A stretch of 27,500 bases of DNA from Neocallimastix lanati (nom. inval.). Its lineage: Eukaryota > Neocallimastigomycota > Neocallimastigomycetes > Neocallimastigales > Neocallimastigaceae. Below are positions 1 through 25,839 of the stretch, one piece after another. A model generated the notes under the pieces. It did no database searches, had not been told where the DNA came from, and worked only from the letters and a program-made list of their open reading frames with translations. Location of the stretch: contig JACVTC010000129.1 of assembly GCA_016946835.1 (NCBI GenBank), positions 1-27,500 of the forward strand. The letters run 5' to 3'. The number at the start of each line of letters is the position of its first letter. The stretch's first letter is position 1. The position numbers were made by a program, and so were the translations under genes.

Positions 1-2451
<2,451 letters not shown>

Positions 2452-2464
2452 CATAATCATAATT

Positions 2465-3130
2465 AACACTCAAAAAAACAACATATCAATGTCTACATCT
2501 ATACCTATATATAGATATATTAACTTAATTAAACTATCTTTACATTTCCTTATATTACTCATCTTATTTATGAAATATATATATATATGATAAAAATATT
2601 ACAACACAATATAGTATATAAACAACACTTATAAATGTCAATAAATATCAACTAATATTTTTTTTTTTTTTTCTTTTTTCTTTTTTCCATATTTGTTTAG
2701 ATATTTATAATAATATTATTTATTATTTAATAAAATATTTTTCATGTAGATATTTTAATATATATATAATTTTATAATTTTATAATAGATAATTCATTCT
2801 ATTATAAACTATTATTGTTTTTTTTACTCGGATAGATAATGATATATATATTTTTTTATTTTTTATTTTACAATGATATTAATATAAATTTAGTTAATTA
2901 TGTTTTAACTAATATATAATATATATATTTAATATATATTTTATTTTTTTTTTTTTTTTTTTTTTTTTTGTTTGTTTGTTTTTTAAATAATAAAAATGAA
3001 GATCATAACATTATATTTGTTTATTTAATGAATTAAAATTATATTTAAGAATTAATATTAAAAAAAAAGGGAATTGTTTTATTAGAAAAAAATAATTCTT
3101 AAATTTTCTAGTTTAGGTTTCTGAAATATT
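2465..3130. other. AT-rich spacer between the LINE and the nitroreductase gene
   Basis: Nearly pure A/T sequence with T runs near 2660-2690 and 2944-2969 and short TA dinucleotide tracts. On the minus strand it is the 3' flank of the nitroreductase gene; an AATAAAA hexamer-like signal lies about 50 bases after its stop (around 3078-3084), but such strings are common by chance at this composition. I see no gene, tRNA or structured element. Confidence 0.6.
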
Positions 3131-4099
3131 TTAGAGAATTTGAATATCAGGTTTTTCTCTTGGTGAGAAATTAGATGGTTCTTTACCATAACCTAATCTT
3201 ATAATAACACCTGGATAATCATTAACTTTTAATTCAGCTTTTAATGTTTCATATATTTTAAGTACTTCACAAGGTTGATTACTGAAACTGTAAGCGAGTC
3301 CTGAAGAAGTAACTTTTAAGAGATATTCTTCTAAGAGGGTACCAAGCTCAATATAATTTTCAATAGTAGGTTCCTTTACAGTGAACAAACAAAAGTGGGA
3401 AGTAGAAGCATTTACTGCGTCATCAGTTTTGTTTTGACCACTAGGATTAAGGAACATTTTTATTATCTTTTTTCCTAGGAATTGAGGAGTTGGTGGGAAA
3501 CCTAAAACATTGTAGCATAATCCATTTTGAGTTTCTTGAATATGATTTTTATTGAAACGCATCCATTCGACAAGTTCATCTTTAAAAGCATTATCAGACA
3601 TCTGTATTAAGTTTCCTTCATTAATTTTTTGACAAATAATTTTTGCTTCTTCAGATTCTGAATTGTAAATCATAACAGAAGAATTTTTCTTATTTTCGAC
3701 TCTTTGTAATTGTTCTTCTGGAATCTTTTCACCAGAGAATTTTCCTCTGTGAGTATGACGTTTATTAATAGCATTGAAAAGGGTATCATCATCAGCTGTA
3801 ACGTTGTCTTCTTTTTTATTAAGGGTTATAAAAATTTTTTTGTCCTTATAAACATAGTCCGAGTCATAACCGAAATGACTAGCGGCGACTTGTAGATTCT
3901 TTAAAGCACAACCAATACTAATGTAGAGCTCCTTATCAGAAGTATCAACAACATCAAGATGCTTTGTTAAATCAGGTACAATTATGATTTCGTTTTCTGA
4001 AATTTGAAATTTCCAAGGTTGTGAATTGTGACCTGATGGAGCACGAATGGCGTATTGAATTAATTTTTCAGCAAGTTCATTAAATTTAAGACTTTCCAT
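3131..4099 (-). CDS. Acg-family FMN-binding nitroreductase, intronless
   Basis: A 322-codon single-exon ORF, ATG at 4097-4099 and TAA at 3131-3133. The N-terminal APSGHNSQPWKF motif (residues about 19-30), the ELYISIGCALKNLQVAA segment (about 77-93), the NKRHTHRGKF motif (about 110-119), and the late SSGLAYSFSNQPCEV and IIRLGYG segments match the Acg/Rv2032-like branch of the nitroreductase superfamily. Length fits that branch (about 320-340 residues) rather than the roughly 200-residue classical nitroreductases. Family members bind FMN; the physiological substrate is poorly defined, and NAD(P)H-dependent reduction of nitro or quinone compounds is only an expectation. There is no signal peptide or membrane segment, so it is probably cytosolic. 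The start is preceded by A-rich sequence (AATAAAA before ATG). The lack of introns, while the next gene has 28, together with the bacterial family, suggests horizontal transfer. Family call is strong, function tentative. Confidence 0.88.
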   Translation of the reverse strand: MESLKFNELAEKLIQYAIRAPSGHNSQPWKFQISENEIIIVPDLTKHLDVVDTSDKELYISIGCALKNLQVAASHFGYDSDYVYKDKKIFITLNKKEDNVTADDDTLFNAINKRHTHRGKFSGEKIPEEQLQRVENKKNSSVMIYNSESEEAKIICQKINEGNLIQMSDNAFKDELVEWMRFNKNHIQETQNGLCYNVLGFPPTPQFLGKKIIKMFLNPSGQNKTDDAVNASTSHFCLFTVKEPTIENYIELGTLLEEYLLKVTSSGLAYSFSNQPCEVLKIYETLKAELKVNDYPGVIIRLGYGKEPSNFSPREKPDIQIL

Positions 4100-4334
4100 T
4101 TTTATTATTTAACTAATAATTACAAAAAAAAAAGTAAAAAAGGTATTGATATTTTATTTTATTAATAATAAATATTTATTATCAATATATAATTATTTTT
4201 AATATTTTTTTTTATTATTTTATAATTCTTTTTTGTTTTAATATTTTTTTTCAAAGAATTAAAAATGTCAAGGAAAAATTTTTTATATTTATATAAGTTT
4301 TTCTTTTTAAGTTTAATTATACTTTTAATATAGA

Positions 4335-4373
4335 AATATTAAAATATATTAAAATATATTAAAATATATTAAA
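4335..4373. repeat. Tandem 10-bp AT repeat
   Basis: About four copies of the 10-mer AAAATATATT in direct tandem. It lies about 240 bases upstream of the nitroreductase start codon. A period close to one helical turn is noted only as an observation. Confidence 0.7.
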
Positions 4374-4436
4374 TTTTTTATACATAAAATATATTAATAA
4401 ATTAAATGATTTTTCGATGTACAACAATACTTACTC

Positions 4437-4464
4437 AATTTATTAAAAAAAAAAAAAAAAAAAA
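4437..4464. repeat. Poly(A) tract upstream of the composite AAT array
   Basis: An A run following TTTATT, one of many homopolymers in the window. It separates the nitroreductase upstream region from the AAT/ATTGAATAAT array. Confidence 0.8.
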
Positions 4465-4593
4465 AATAATCAAACGCCATTTAAAACAAATAAAAGAAAA
4501 CAGAACAAAATAAAATAAAAAAAATAAAAACAAAAACAAGAACAAAAAAAAATAATAATAATAAAAGAAAGAATATATTTTTAATAATAATAA

Positions 4594-4991
4594 ATAAAAG
4601 GTTATAATAATAAATAATTGAATAATTGGAATAATAAATAATAAATAATAAATAATAAATAATAAATAATAAATAATAAATAATTGAATAATTGAATAAT
4701 AAATAATTGAATAATAAATAATTAAATAATAAATAATAAATAATAAATAATAAATAATTGAATAATTGAATAATAAATAATTGAATAATAAATAACAAAT
4801 AATTGAATAATAAATAATAAATAATAAATTATAAATAATAAAAAATAAATAATAAATAATTGAATAATAAATAAATAATAAATAATAAAAAGAGTATTTA
4901 TTAATAAATAACAAATAATAAAAAAAGAGTATTTATTAATAAATAATTAAATAATTAAATAATAAAAAAAAGAGTATTTATTAATAAATAA
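4594..4991. repeat. Composite AAT / ATTGAATAAT array ending in three palindromic units
   Basis: A roughly 400-bp array of AATAAATAAT blocks interrupted at irregular intervals by ATTGAATAATTGAATAAT. Its right end holds three copies of a 21-mer, AGAGTATTTATTAATAAATA plus A, at 4891, 4926 and 4971. Each contains the perfect 16-bp palindrome TATTTATTAATAAATA. The apparent Tyr/Leu/Ile-rich reading frames on the minus strand are low-complexity artefacts. Confidence 0.85.
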
Positions 4992-5443
4992 TAAAATAAT
5001 TGCAACAATAATAGCAACAATATTAGCAGCAACAACAATAGTAAAAAATAATTATAAAAAAAGGGAAAAAAAAATTGAACAAACCAGAAAAGGAATTATT
5101 ATTTCATATTTTTTCAAATCAGGTCAATTTAGGAAAAAATAAATATAAAAAAAAAAGAAAAAAAATGAAAATCATTGCATAAATCATAATTAATAAATAA
5201 TTAATTAATTAATTATTTAAAAAAAAAAAAAAAGAATAAAATTATTAATTTATCATTTTAATTTATTTATTATTTATATTTATATATATATATATATATA
5301 TTTTTTTTTTTTTGATTTTAAAACTTTAATTTTTTTCTTATTAACTAAAATTTTTAAGACTTTATTCATATATACATATTATTATATTTTCATTGAATTG
5401 CTATTATTTATTATTTATTATTAATTATTATGTATTATTTATT
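4992..5443. other. AT-rich gene-free stretch
   Basis: A-rich then TA-rich sequence with short homopolymers (about 5219-5234 A, 5301-5313 T) and a TA dinucleotide run around 5280-5300. I see no coding frame or structural element in it. Confidence 0.5.
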
Positions 5444-5600
5444 TGTTAAGACTCAGGAATTTATGGCTTATAAATATATTTTAAACCTTAATCTAAATTA
5501 TATGTTTTTATACTATTATATTGTGGCTTGTGTATCAATTATTACAATAGGTTTCAATATATTTGAGTCTTATTTTTCATATATTTCACATATTCTAACA
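5444..5600 (-). mobile_element. Probable Copia-type LTR, 3' LTR or solo-LTR remnant
   Basis: Read on the minus strand this 157-bp block begins TGTTAGAATATGTG and ends GAGTCTTAACA, giving the TG...CA ends and the TGTTA/TAACA short inverted termini typical of Ty1/Copia LTRs. On the minus strand it is immediately preceded by AGGGGAA (5601-5607), which looks like the polypurine tract that primes plus-strand synthesis next to a 3' LTR. A TATAAAAA box lies inside at 5505-5512 (minus). It is markedly less simple in sequence than its flanks. I find no second LTR, no target duplication and no gag-pol frame nearby, so any element is decayed. The call rests on end motifs alone. Confidence 0.45.
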
Positions 5601-5607
5601 TTCCCCT
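5601..5607 (-). other. Candidate polypurine tract of the LTR element
   Basis: AGGGGAA on the minus strand, directly abutting the TGTTAG end of the putative LTR. It is one of very few G-runs in the whole intergenic region. Position and composition match the PPT of Copia elements. Confidence 0.4.
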
Positions 5608-6145
5608 GAAACCTAATTATTCTATAATAAATAAATTGGTTTACTGGTGAATATGTGTATATAAAGTAATCCTATTTTATAATGTTTACTTGATATTATT
5701 AAACAATTAGTTATTTTTTTTTTATTATCAATTCACTTTTAATTTTACATGAATAAAATAATCTTTACATTATATATTAATTCTTTAGTTCGATTTAAAT
5801 ATTTTTAAAATTATTTATTAACCTAAAACTAAGTATTTAATATTATGATTGTCAATATTGAATGCATCTAAGACATCTTTTATATTATATTATATATATA
5901 CTGTCATTTATATAATGGAAACCTTTCCCTTGAGTGGTGATATTATTACCTCTTAATTTGAATGAATACCCCTTATATATTGGTTTTTTTCATCACTTTC
6001 AATTATAATTCGCTTTAAAGATTAGCTCCAACTTAAATATATTTTCTCTAGTTTTAGAGATAGCTATAGAAATAAATCATTAATTATATATAGGTGTGTA
6101 TTTGATAATTAAACCAATAATTTTGATATATTTATATATAATAAA
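5608..6145. other. Non-coding island of higher complexity, possible element remnant
   Basis: Unlike the flanks, this stretch has few homopolymers and scattered G/C, for example near 5920-5980 and 6010-6070. It holds a TCTCTAGTTTTAGAGA hairpin near 6046-6061. No frame longer than a few dozen codons and no recognisable gag or pol motif was found on the minus strand, where internal sequence of the neighbouring LTR element would be expected. It may be eroded retroelement sequence or an unrecognised non-coding unit. Confidence 0.35.
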
Positions 6146-6250
6146 TATTCCAAATAACATATTAGTTTTTTATATATATTCCAAATAACATACTAGTTTA
6201 TTATATATCAAAATATTTGATCTATATTCCATATAGCATACTAGTTTATG
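6146..6250. repeat. Three diverged direct copies of a roughly 26-bp motif
   Basis: Copies start at 6146, 6177 and 6225 and share the pattern TATTCCAAATAACATACTAG followed by TTTA or TTTT. Copies 1 and 2 differ at a single site in the core, while copy 3 has several changes. Between copies 2 and 3 lies an inverted repeat, ATCAAA/TTTGAT around ATA (6207-6221). Spacing is 31 and 48 bases. Confidence 0.75.
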
Positions 6251-7073
6251 TACATAAATGAATCATTTTAAAATAAAATAATAATACTAAAATAAAATAT
6301 AATTAATTTGATTCTACTTTTGAACATTTAATATCTAAAATTAATAACTATTTATTTATTTTAATTTTATTAAATTTTAAGTAATTTTAAGCGTATTTAT
6401 TATATCTTAATATTATATTCCTTTTAAACATATTTATATACTTTTCATAGCTATTTTAATATCTATTTAACTAACTAAATATAACAAATAACTTCATTAT
6501 ATTTTATAAATACATTAAATAAAGAACATGCAAATTAACCTTTGCAATGCAGTTACAATATAATAAATAAATAAGTAGATAAATAAATATAAAAAGTAAA
6601 TAAATAGATAAATGTAATAAAAGTAAATAAATAATATATATATATATGTATTTTTATTTTTTTATTCCATTATTTTTCCTTTTAAATTTTATCTATCTTG
6701 ATTATATTAATTTATTTTTATAAGAATTTATTAATTTTTTTTTTTTTTGTTTTCTATTTTATTTTATTTTATTTTATTTTATTTTATTTTTTTATTTATT
6801 GATTTAATTTAATCTTTATTTTCCTTTATATATTATATTTTTTATATTTACTTATTTATTTATTAATTATGAATATATATATATATATTTTTTTTTATAA
6901 AATTTTGTAGTAAAATATCTATAATAATTAATAATTTGAATTAAATAAAAAAAATATATCTTTAAAACTTTTTTTTTTTTAAATATATTAAATTTTAGAT
7001 AAAGTATAAAATAATGGTTATGTAACAATAGTAAAAATAATATTAATTATGTTTATTTTAATAATCTCTATTT

Positions 7074-7116
<43 letters not shown>

Positions 7117-7151
7117 CATTATTATTATAAATATTATTAATATATATTATT
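6251..7151. other. AT-rich 3' flank of the PI4K gene
   Basis: Mostly A/T with a (ATTTT)n pentamer near 6756-6790, TA runs, and a long T tract at about 7079-7116 (about 38 bases) just after the PI4K stop on the minus strand. The only less simple piece is a small TGCAAA/TTTGCA hairpin near 6529-6546. I see no gene. Confidence 0.55.
7079..7116. repeat. T homopolymer just downstream of the PI4K stop
   Basis: About 38 consecutive T on the plus strand (A on the coding strand), about 35 bases beyond the PI4K stop codon. It could be an encoded A tract in the 3' UTR. Confidence 0.8.
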
Positions 7152-19388
<12,237 letters not shown>

Positions 19389-19510
19389 ATATCTTTATAA
19401 TTGTTCTTTCTTTTCTTTTTCTTTTTCTTTTTTTTTTTTTATTTTTATTTTCTTTTTTATTTTTTATTTTTATTTTTATTTTTTTTTTTTTTATTTTTCT
19501 CCTTAAAAAG
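19389..19510 (-). promoter_or_regulatory. Purine-rich region upstream of the PI4K start
   Basis: On the coding strand the 120 bases before the ATG are almost all A and G: AAGGAGAAAAAT, long A runs, then GAAAAAGAAAAAGAAAAG. The start context is AGATATATGAATC. Such A-rich leaders are usual for genes of AT-rich fungi. A transcription start or TATA element cannot be placed from sequence. Confidence 0.4.
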
Positions 19511-20090
19511 AATAAATAATTTTAAATATTTGAATTTAAAAGTGAAATAATATTAATTTTTTTCTTTAGTTTTGGTATTTCCTTTATTCAAATATAAAAA
19601 AGGAATATTTGTTATTAATAATATATTTTGTTTTGTCTGTTTATTATTAAGACTCTTATTAAAATTATTTGATATTTGTTTTTCAGTAATTATTATTTTG
19701 TTTTTATTTCTTCATTGGTTATCCTTTATTATTAATTATTGTCCGATAAATTTATAGGTAGCTTTCAATATAAAAATAAAAAAATAAAAAATAAAAATAA
19801 AAATATAATAAATTATATAATATATATATAATAAATAAAGGTAAATTTTAAGTTATAAACCTTTTATTTTTAATATTAATAGTAATGGTAAATCATATAT
19901 AACAAATTAAAAAAGTAAATTTAGTAATTCGAAAAATAAATTAATATCTATTATAATACAAAATAATTCAAAAGGAAATTTATATATTTATATTTATAAT
20001 ACAATTTAAAAAAACTTGTATTATATATAAAAACAAAAAGAAAATAAATATAAAATAATAATGAAATTTCAATTCGTTTGTATATAATTT

Positions 20091-20124
<34 letters not shown>

Positions 20125-21174
20125 ATTAAAATATATAGAGAAATTTCATAAAGAATCTTCAATTATTTAATTATTAAATATATTAATACTAAAGAGAATA
20201 AAAAATAATTTAATTTAAATTTACTTGTTATATTTATAATAAGATATATATATATTTTTAATGATAACATATATTTATATATAAAAAAAAAACTTTTAAT
20301 AAAATGTTAATTCTTCGTATATTTATTTGGTGTATATTACATTTCGTTTTTTTAAAAAAAAAAATAAAATAAAATATTAAATATTAAATAAAAAAAAAAT
20401 ATATATATATATATAAAATAATAATAAAATTAAAATTAGAATTATGATAGTAATATAAAAAATAAACTCTATTATTTAAAATATTCGTTTTTATAAAATA
20501 TATATTTTATATTATATATGAAATATTTATTTTCTTTTAATTTTAAAATATATTATTTTAAAATAATTTTAATTTTTTTTTTATTTTAGATTTAATTATT
20601 AATTATTTAAATTAAATAATAATAAAAATTAAAAATCACTTTTTTAACTAAAATATTTATTATATTTTATAATAAAATATTTAATACATTTAATCATTAC
20701 TATTATTAATATTTTTTTTAATATTTAATATTTATTCATTTTATTTTTATTAACAGTAATTATTACTGATATTGTTATAAAAGTAAATAAATAAATTTTC
20801 CTGTTAATAATGGAAATATTATATTGTTAAATTATTATTATATAAAAAATTTTATAATAAATAAAATTATACAATAAAAAAAATATTTAATAAGTTTTAA
20901 GAGAGTTCATCAAATCTATAAACTTTAATAAATAATATTTCTTAATTTTTTTTTTTTAAAAAAATTAAATACTATTTTATATAATCCGGTTTTAAAAAGA
21001 AATATAATTATTTAACATTAATTATATAACATTATTTAAATTATCAAACATTTATAATAAATCTTATTAAAATAGATATTAATAAATATAAAGAAAAAGA
21101 TTAAAAACTTTCAAATATAACTTTTCACAAAAAATTCACATAAACTAATGAAAAATCAAGAAATTAAAAAAAAT

Positions 21175-21214
<40 letters not shown>

Positions 21215-21359
21215 TATATATATATATAATTAAATATTTTGAATATTTTTTTAAAATATTTGATATCTATAATAATTTAAATGACTTTTCCCATTTTTTT
21301 CATCTAATCTAAATCTATAATGATATTAATTTAAAATTAAATTCTTTTTATTTTTTTTA

Positions 21360-21405
<46 letters not shown>

Positions 21406-22019
21406 TAAAATAAAAAAAAAAGATTGAAAATAATATAATATTAAATGAAAATTTAAAAATTTTAAAAATATTAGGATTATTTAAAATTTAGGTGATTACC
21501 CTCAACCTTTTTTTGGATGATATCATCCATAAAAAAAATTATTTTTTTTCCAATTTTTTTTTTTATTTAATCCTTTTAATCAAATAAAAAAAAATTTTTT
21601 TTTAATATATGAAAAATACAAAAGCAAAAAAAAAACCTTGATGTATATTTTTTAAAAATAATTATTTATTTTTTTATTAATATTAATATTAATATTATTT
21701 TATTTTTATAATTATTTAATGTGCTTTATTTAATATATATATATATTTTCTAAAATAAAAAATTATTAAATATATATAAATCGCATAAAAAGATATATAT
21801 AAATAAATAATAAAAAAAAAAGAAAAAAATTAAAAAAGATAAAAAATTAAAGAAATATTTTTATAATTTAATATATATAAATATAAATATATAATTTGTA
21901 TTCCTTAAAGTATTGATAATTATTAATTAAATATAAATATATGATAAAATAAAATTAATAAGAAATTAAAAGTAAATTAAAAATTTTATTAAGAAAAAAA
22001 TTTTTTTTTTTTTCTTTTT
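19511..22019. other. Intergenic region between Nup133 (3' end) and PI4K (5' end)
   Basis: About 2.5 kb of A/T sequence. It holds T or A homopolymers at about 20093-20122, 21180-21210 and 21361-21398, TA tracts, and an ATTAAT run near 21677-21696. The plus-strand frame near 19572-19757 is hydrophobic, AT-driven and lacks any family resemblance, so I do not call it. No tRNA-like or GC-richer island is visible apart from the palindrome at 21514. Confidence 0.6.
21514..21529. other. Perfect 16-bp palindrome
   Basis: TGGATGATATCATCCA is fully self-complementary. It is preceded by GGTGATTACC and CTCAACC, unusual mixed-base sequence for this spacer. It lies about 500 bp downstream of the Nup133 stop and 2.1 kb upstream of the PI4K start. 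Confidence 0.8.
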
Positions 22020-22475
22020 TTAAGAAGCAGAAATAATTTGTTCTATTATATCACTAATATTAAAGTGAGAAATATAAAATCCTAATTGCTGTTTTTCTTT
22101 TCTATATTCCTCTTCAATTGATAATTTTTCTTCCTCAGTGGCCCATGGATACTTTTTATCAACATTTGGAATTTCACTACAATCTTGAGGTTTTCTTATA
22201 TAATTAAATAATTTTTCTATAAAGGTATAAATATATATAAATCAATTATTCAAATAATTAATTATTATTTTTTTTTAAAAAAAAAAATATTCTTCATTTT
22301 ATTATATTTTATTTTATATATACACATTTTGATTATATATGAAAATAAAATATTTACCAGATTTTAAGAATAAAATTAATTTGAATAAAGCTGTATTCTC
22401 AAGCATATAATTTATTTGTTCATCATTAATATCCATTTTTAATTTATCCCAACTATTGTATTATTTAAATATTAA

Positions 22476-22513
<38 letters not shown>

Positions 22514-22614
22514 ATATATATATATTATGGAAAAAAAAAAAAAAAAAAAAAATATAAAATAAGTAAATAAATATATATATGTATTATTTGTTTATTTGTT
22601 TGTTTATGTTGATG

Positions 22615-22646
<32 letters not shown>

Positions 22647-23291
22647 TTATTGTTATATACTTTGTATTTAATACAGCTCTTCTCCATATTCCTTGCAATA
22701 TACATTCACGTTCATCTTCAGGTATTTCCTATTATTAATTATTAATATTTATATAAAATGATAGTGATAATGATGATAATAATAATATAAAGTAAAAGAG
22801 AGAGGGAGAGAGAGGGAGAGAAGAAGAAAAAAAAAAAAAAAAAAAAAAAAAGAAATAAATATATAATTAAATTAATTATTTATCTTTTAAATATTTTGAT
22901 AATATATATATATATATTTTGTATATATATGTGTTTTTTTTACCTCTTCTAAGTGTTTATAGAATTGCATAGCATATAAAAAGCTTTCAATAGAAATTTC
23001 ACCTTTAAAAAGTAAACCTTCAAATGTTAAAAAGTCAATAAATTCATTAAGTTGAATCATATTTTCGTTTAATATTTCTTTGGCATATCTTTTTTGAAGA
23101 TCATAGAAAGATTTATATTCATGTTTAAATTGAAAACCTTTATCTTGATAATACATATTAACAATTTTTTCTTTATTACTTTTTTCTTCCGCATTAAATT
23201 TTTCATACTCTGGATTATTTTTGAAATTATTAATTAATTTTTCTCTATAACTATTTAAAATATCAACATATTTCATTTCATAAGCAGTTTC

Positions 23292-23364
<73 letters not shown>

Positions 23365-23745
23365 AATATTGCAAGAAAATGTAAATAATATATTAATTTA
23401 GATAAGTATTTATAATTATTAAAAATTTTTAATATATTAAAATTAATAATTATTTATTTATTTTTTATTATTATCATTATTATTATTACTATTATTTTTA
23501 TTATTATTAATATTTATTATTGATAGATAAAATATTAAAATATACCTTCTAATTTTTTATTATAGGTTGATTCTTTTTCTTCTTTATTAACCATATCATT
23601 TATGATATCATTCATTTTATCTCTATTTTTAGCAGCTATAAGGGCTAATTTTGCTATACTTAATTGTTTCTTTTATAATATATTTTTAATAAAAAGAAAA
23701 TTATTTATTTATTTGTTTGTTATAATTATTTTAATTCATATATTT

Positions 23746-23821
<76 letters not shown>

Positions 23822-24887
23822 TTTCTTTGTGATTGTTTCATAATTTTTCCAGGTTTTATTAATTTTCTATAGGCACTATGATAATTCTTCAATTTGATAT
23901 CATGAATCCAAGAAATTAAAGGTATATTCTTTTTATTGAAATAATTCTTTAATATAACATTATATTTATCTTTTTGTTCTAAAAGTTTATAATAATCATT
24001 TCTTAATTGTAATTTATCATATAATATATCAGCATATTCATTGCCGTATTGATCAATGTAATAATGCTGTTTTTCTTCATTATCAATAGATAATTCTACT
24101 AATGTTTCAAAATCATGATATTCTTCAGCTAATTCAATAGCTGTTTGAATTCTATTTATATCAGCTATTTAAAGAAAATAAAATAAAATTTATAATAGAA
24201 TATGAATACAATTAAAGTACATATTGAATAAAATAAAATAAAATAGAATAGAATAAAATATAATAAAATAAAATATAATAAATAAATAAATAAATAAAAA
24301 ATAAGATTAAAGTTAATATTATTAAATATTATTAAATATTATTATTTTATTTATGAATTTATTATTATTATTATTATTTTTATTTTTATTGTTCTAAATT
24401 TATTTATTTTACCTAATGGTTTAATAAAAGATGAACGCTTTTCAAAGTATTCATCTTGTAATGATTTTAAGACAGCTACCATATCAGTTTTTCTATATAA
24501 GTTAATTTTGTATTATTAATGATATATTAATAAAAAAAAAAAAATAAAAAAATAGAAAAACAATAATAATAAATAAATAAATAATATATATATATTTATT
24601 TAATTATATTAAATATTTACTTTATGAATTTAATACGTTCAGTAAAGATCTTTAACGTCATTGAGGCTAATTTAACTAATTGATCTTCTAATTTTTTTCT
24701 TTTTTCAATATTAGTTAAAGCACTATCATCCTTTAAGTTTTCCAAATCTGGATAAATTTTATTAGTATTCAAATAGGCTTCAGTACTTTCAAAATTGTTT
24801 TGGAATATATTTAAAATAGCCTCTGATGCTATTTAACCAAATTAGAATAATAAGTATTGTTTTAAAAAAATAAATAAATAAAAAAAA

Positions 24888-24949
<62 letters not shown>

Positions 24950-25572
24950 AATTATTATATATTATACCTGTCCATGGTTCAATACCAGATATAGAATTAT
25001 AATTTATACCATATTTCACACCATTTTGTTTTCTGTAGGCATAAGCTGCCTCTAAAATAATCTATTATAATAAATATTATATTTATATTTAAAATAATTA
25101 ATCATTATAAATATAGAATTGATAATTTTTTTTGTTATTTTTATTTTTTTTTTTAAAAAAAAATTAATAGATACCAATATAATTTCATTAATTTCAATTT
25201 GTTCATCTTCAGAATTAGCGATAGGAATAAATTTTAAAATAGATGAAATATCTGAAACCTATTATTATACATATAGACATATTTATTTATTTTAATTATT
25301 ATATAAATAAAATATATTCTTTAAATAATAATAATAATAATCATAATATCTAATAAATTTTAAATAACATTGTTATTTACATAATCGTAGAAGAAGCTTC
25401 TTATTATATCATCTCTTTCTGGTGAAATATTTTTACTTTTATAAAATGCTGTAATTATATTAGCTAATATATTAAGATAGGGCTTATTGTTACTATCGCT
25501 TTTACTATATATTATAAAAATATATAAATTATATAAATTATAAAAATTAATACAATACATATAATATATATA

Positions 25573-25616
<44 letters not shown>

Positions 25617-25804
25617 CTCAAAAAAAAAAAAAATAAAAATAAATTAAATAATATAACAATTATATGAATAAAATACCCAATTTTTGAATTTACGAATTTC
25701 CATAATTCAATCGCAGCTGCTTCCTTTTCTATATTCCAGAAAATACTCAATTTTGAAGATAATGAAAACTTTTATTATATTTAGAGCGTTGATTTCGATG
25801 TTAA

Positions 25805-25839
<35 letters not shown>

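Noticed and set aside
3710-3895. Plus-strand 61-codon frame inside the nitroreductase gene
   Set aside because: It is a shadow of the nitroreductase coding strand with no family resemblance.
4435-4914. Minus-strand 159-codon frame rich in Y, L, I and F resembling a membrane protein
   Set aside because: It is a direct translation of the AAT/ATTGAATAAT array; overlapping frames give equally long low-complexity products.
4594-4991. Possible CRISPR-like array because of spaced repeats
   Set aside because: The units are AT microsatellite variants without unique spacers, and the host is eukaryotic.
5608-6560. Search for a Copia gag-pol remnant upstream of the LTR
   Set aside because: No minus-strand frame carries RNase H, reverse transcriptase or integrase motifs; only the LTR and polypurine signals can be supported.
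19572-19757. Plus-strand 61-codon hydrophobic frame upstream of PI4K
   Set aside because: The composition is what AT-rich DNA gives by chance (F, L, I), and there are no conserved residues or supporting signals.
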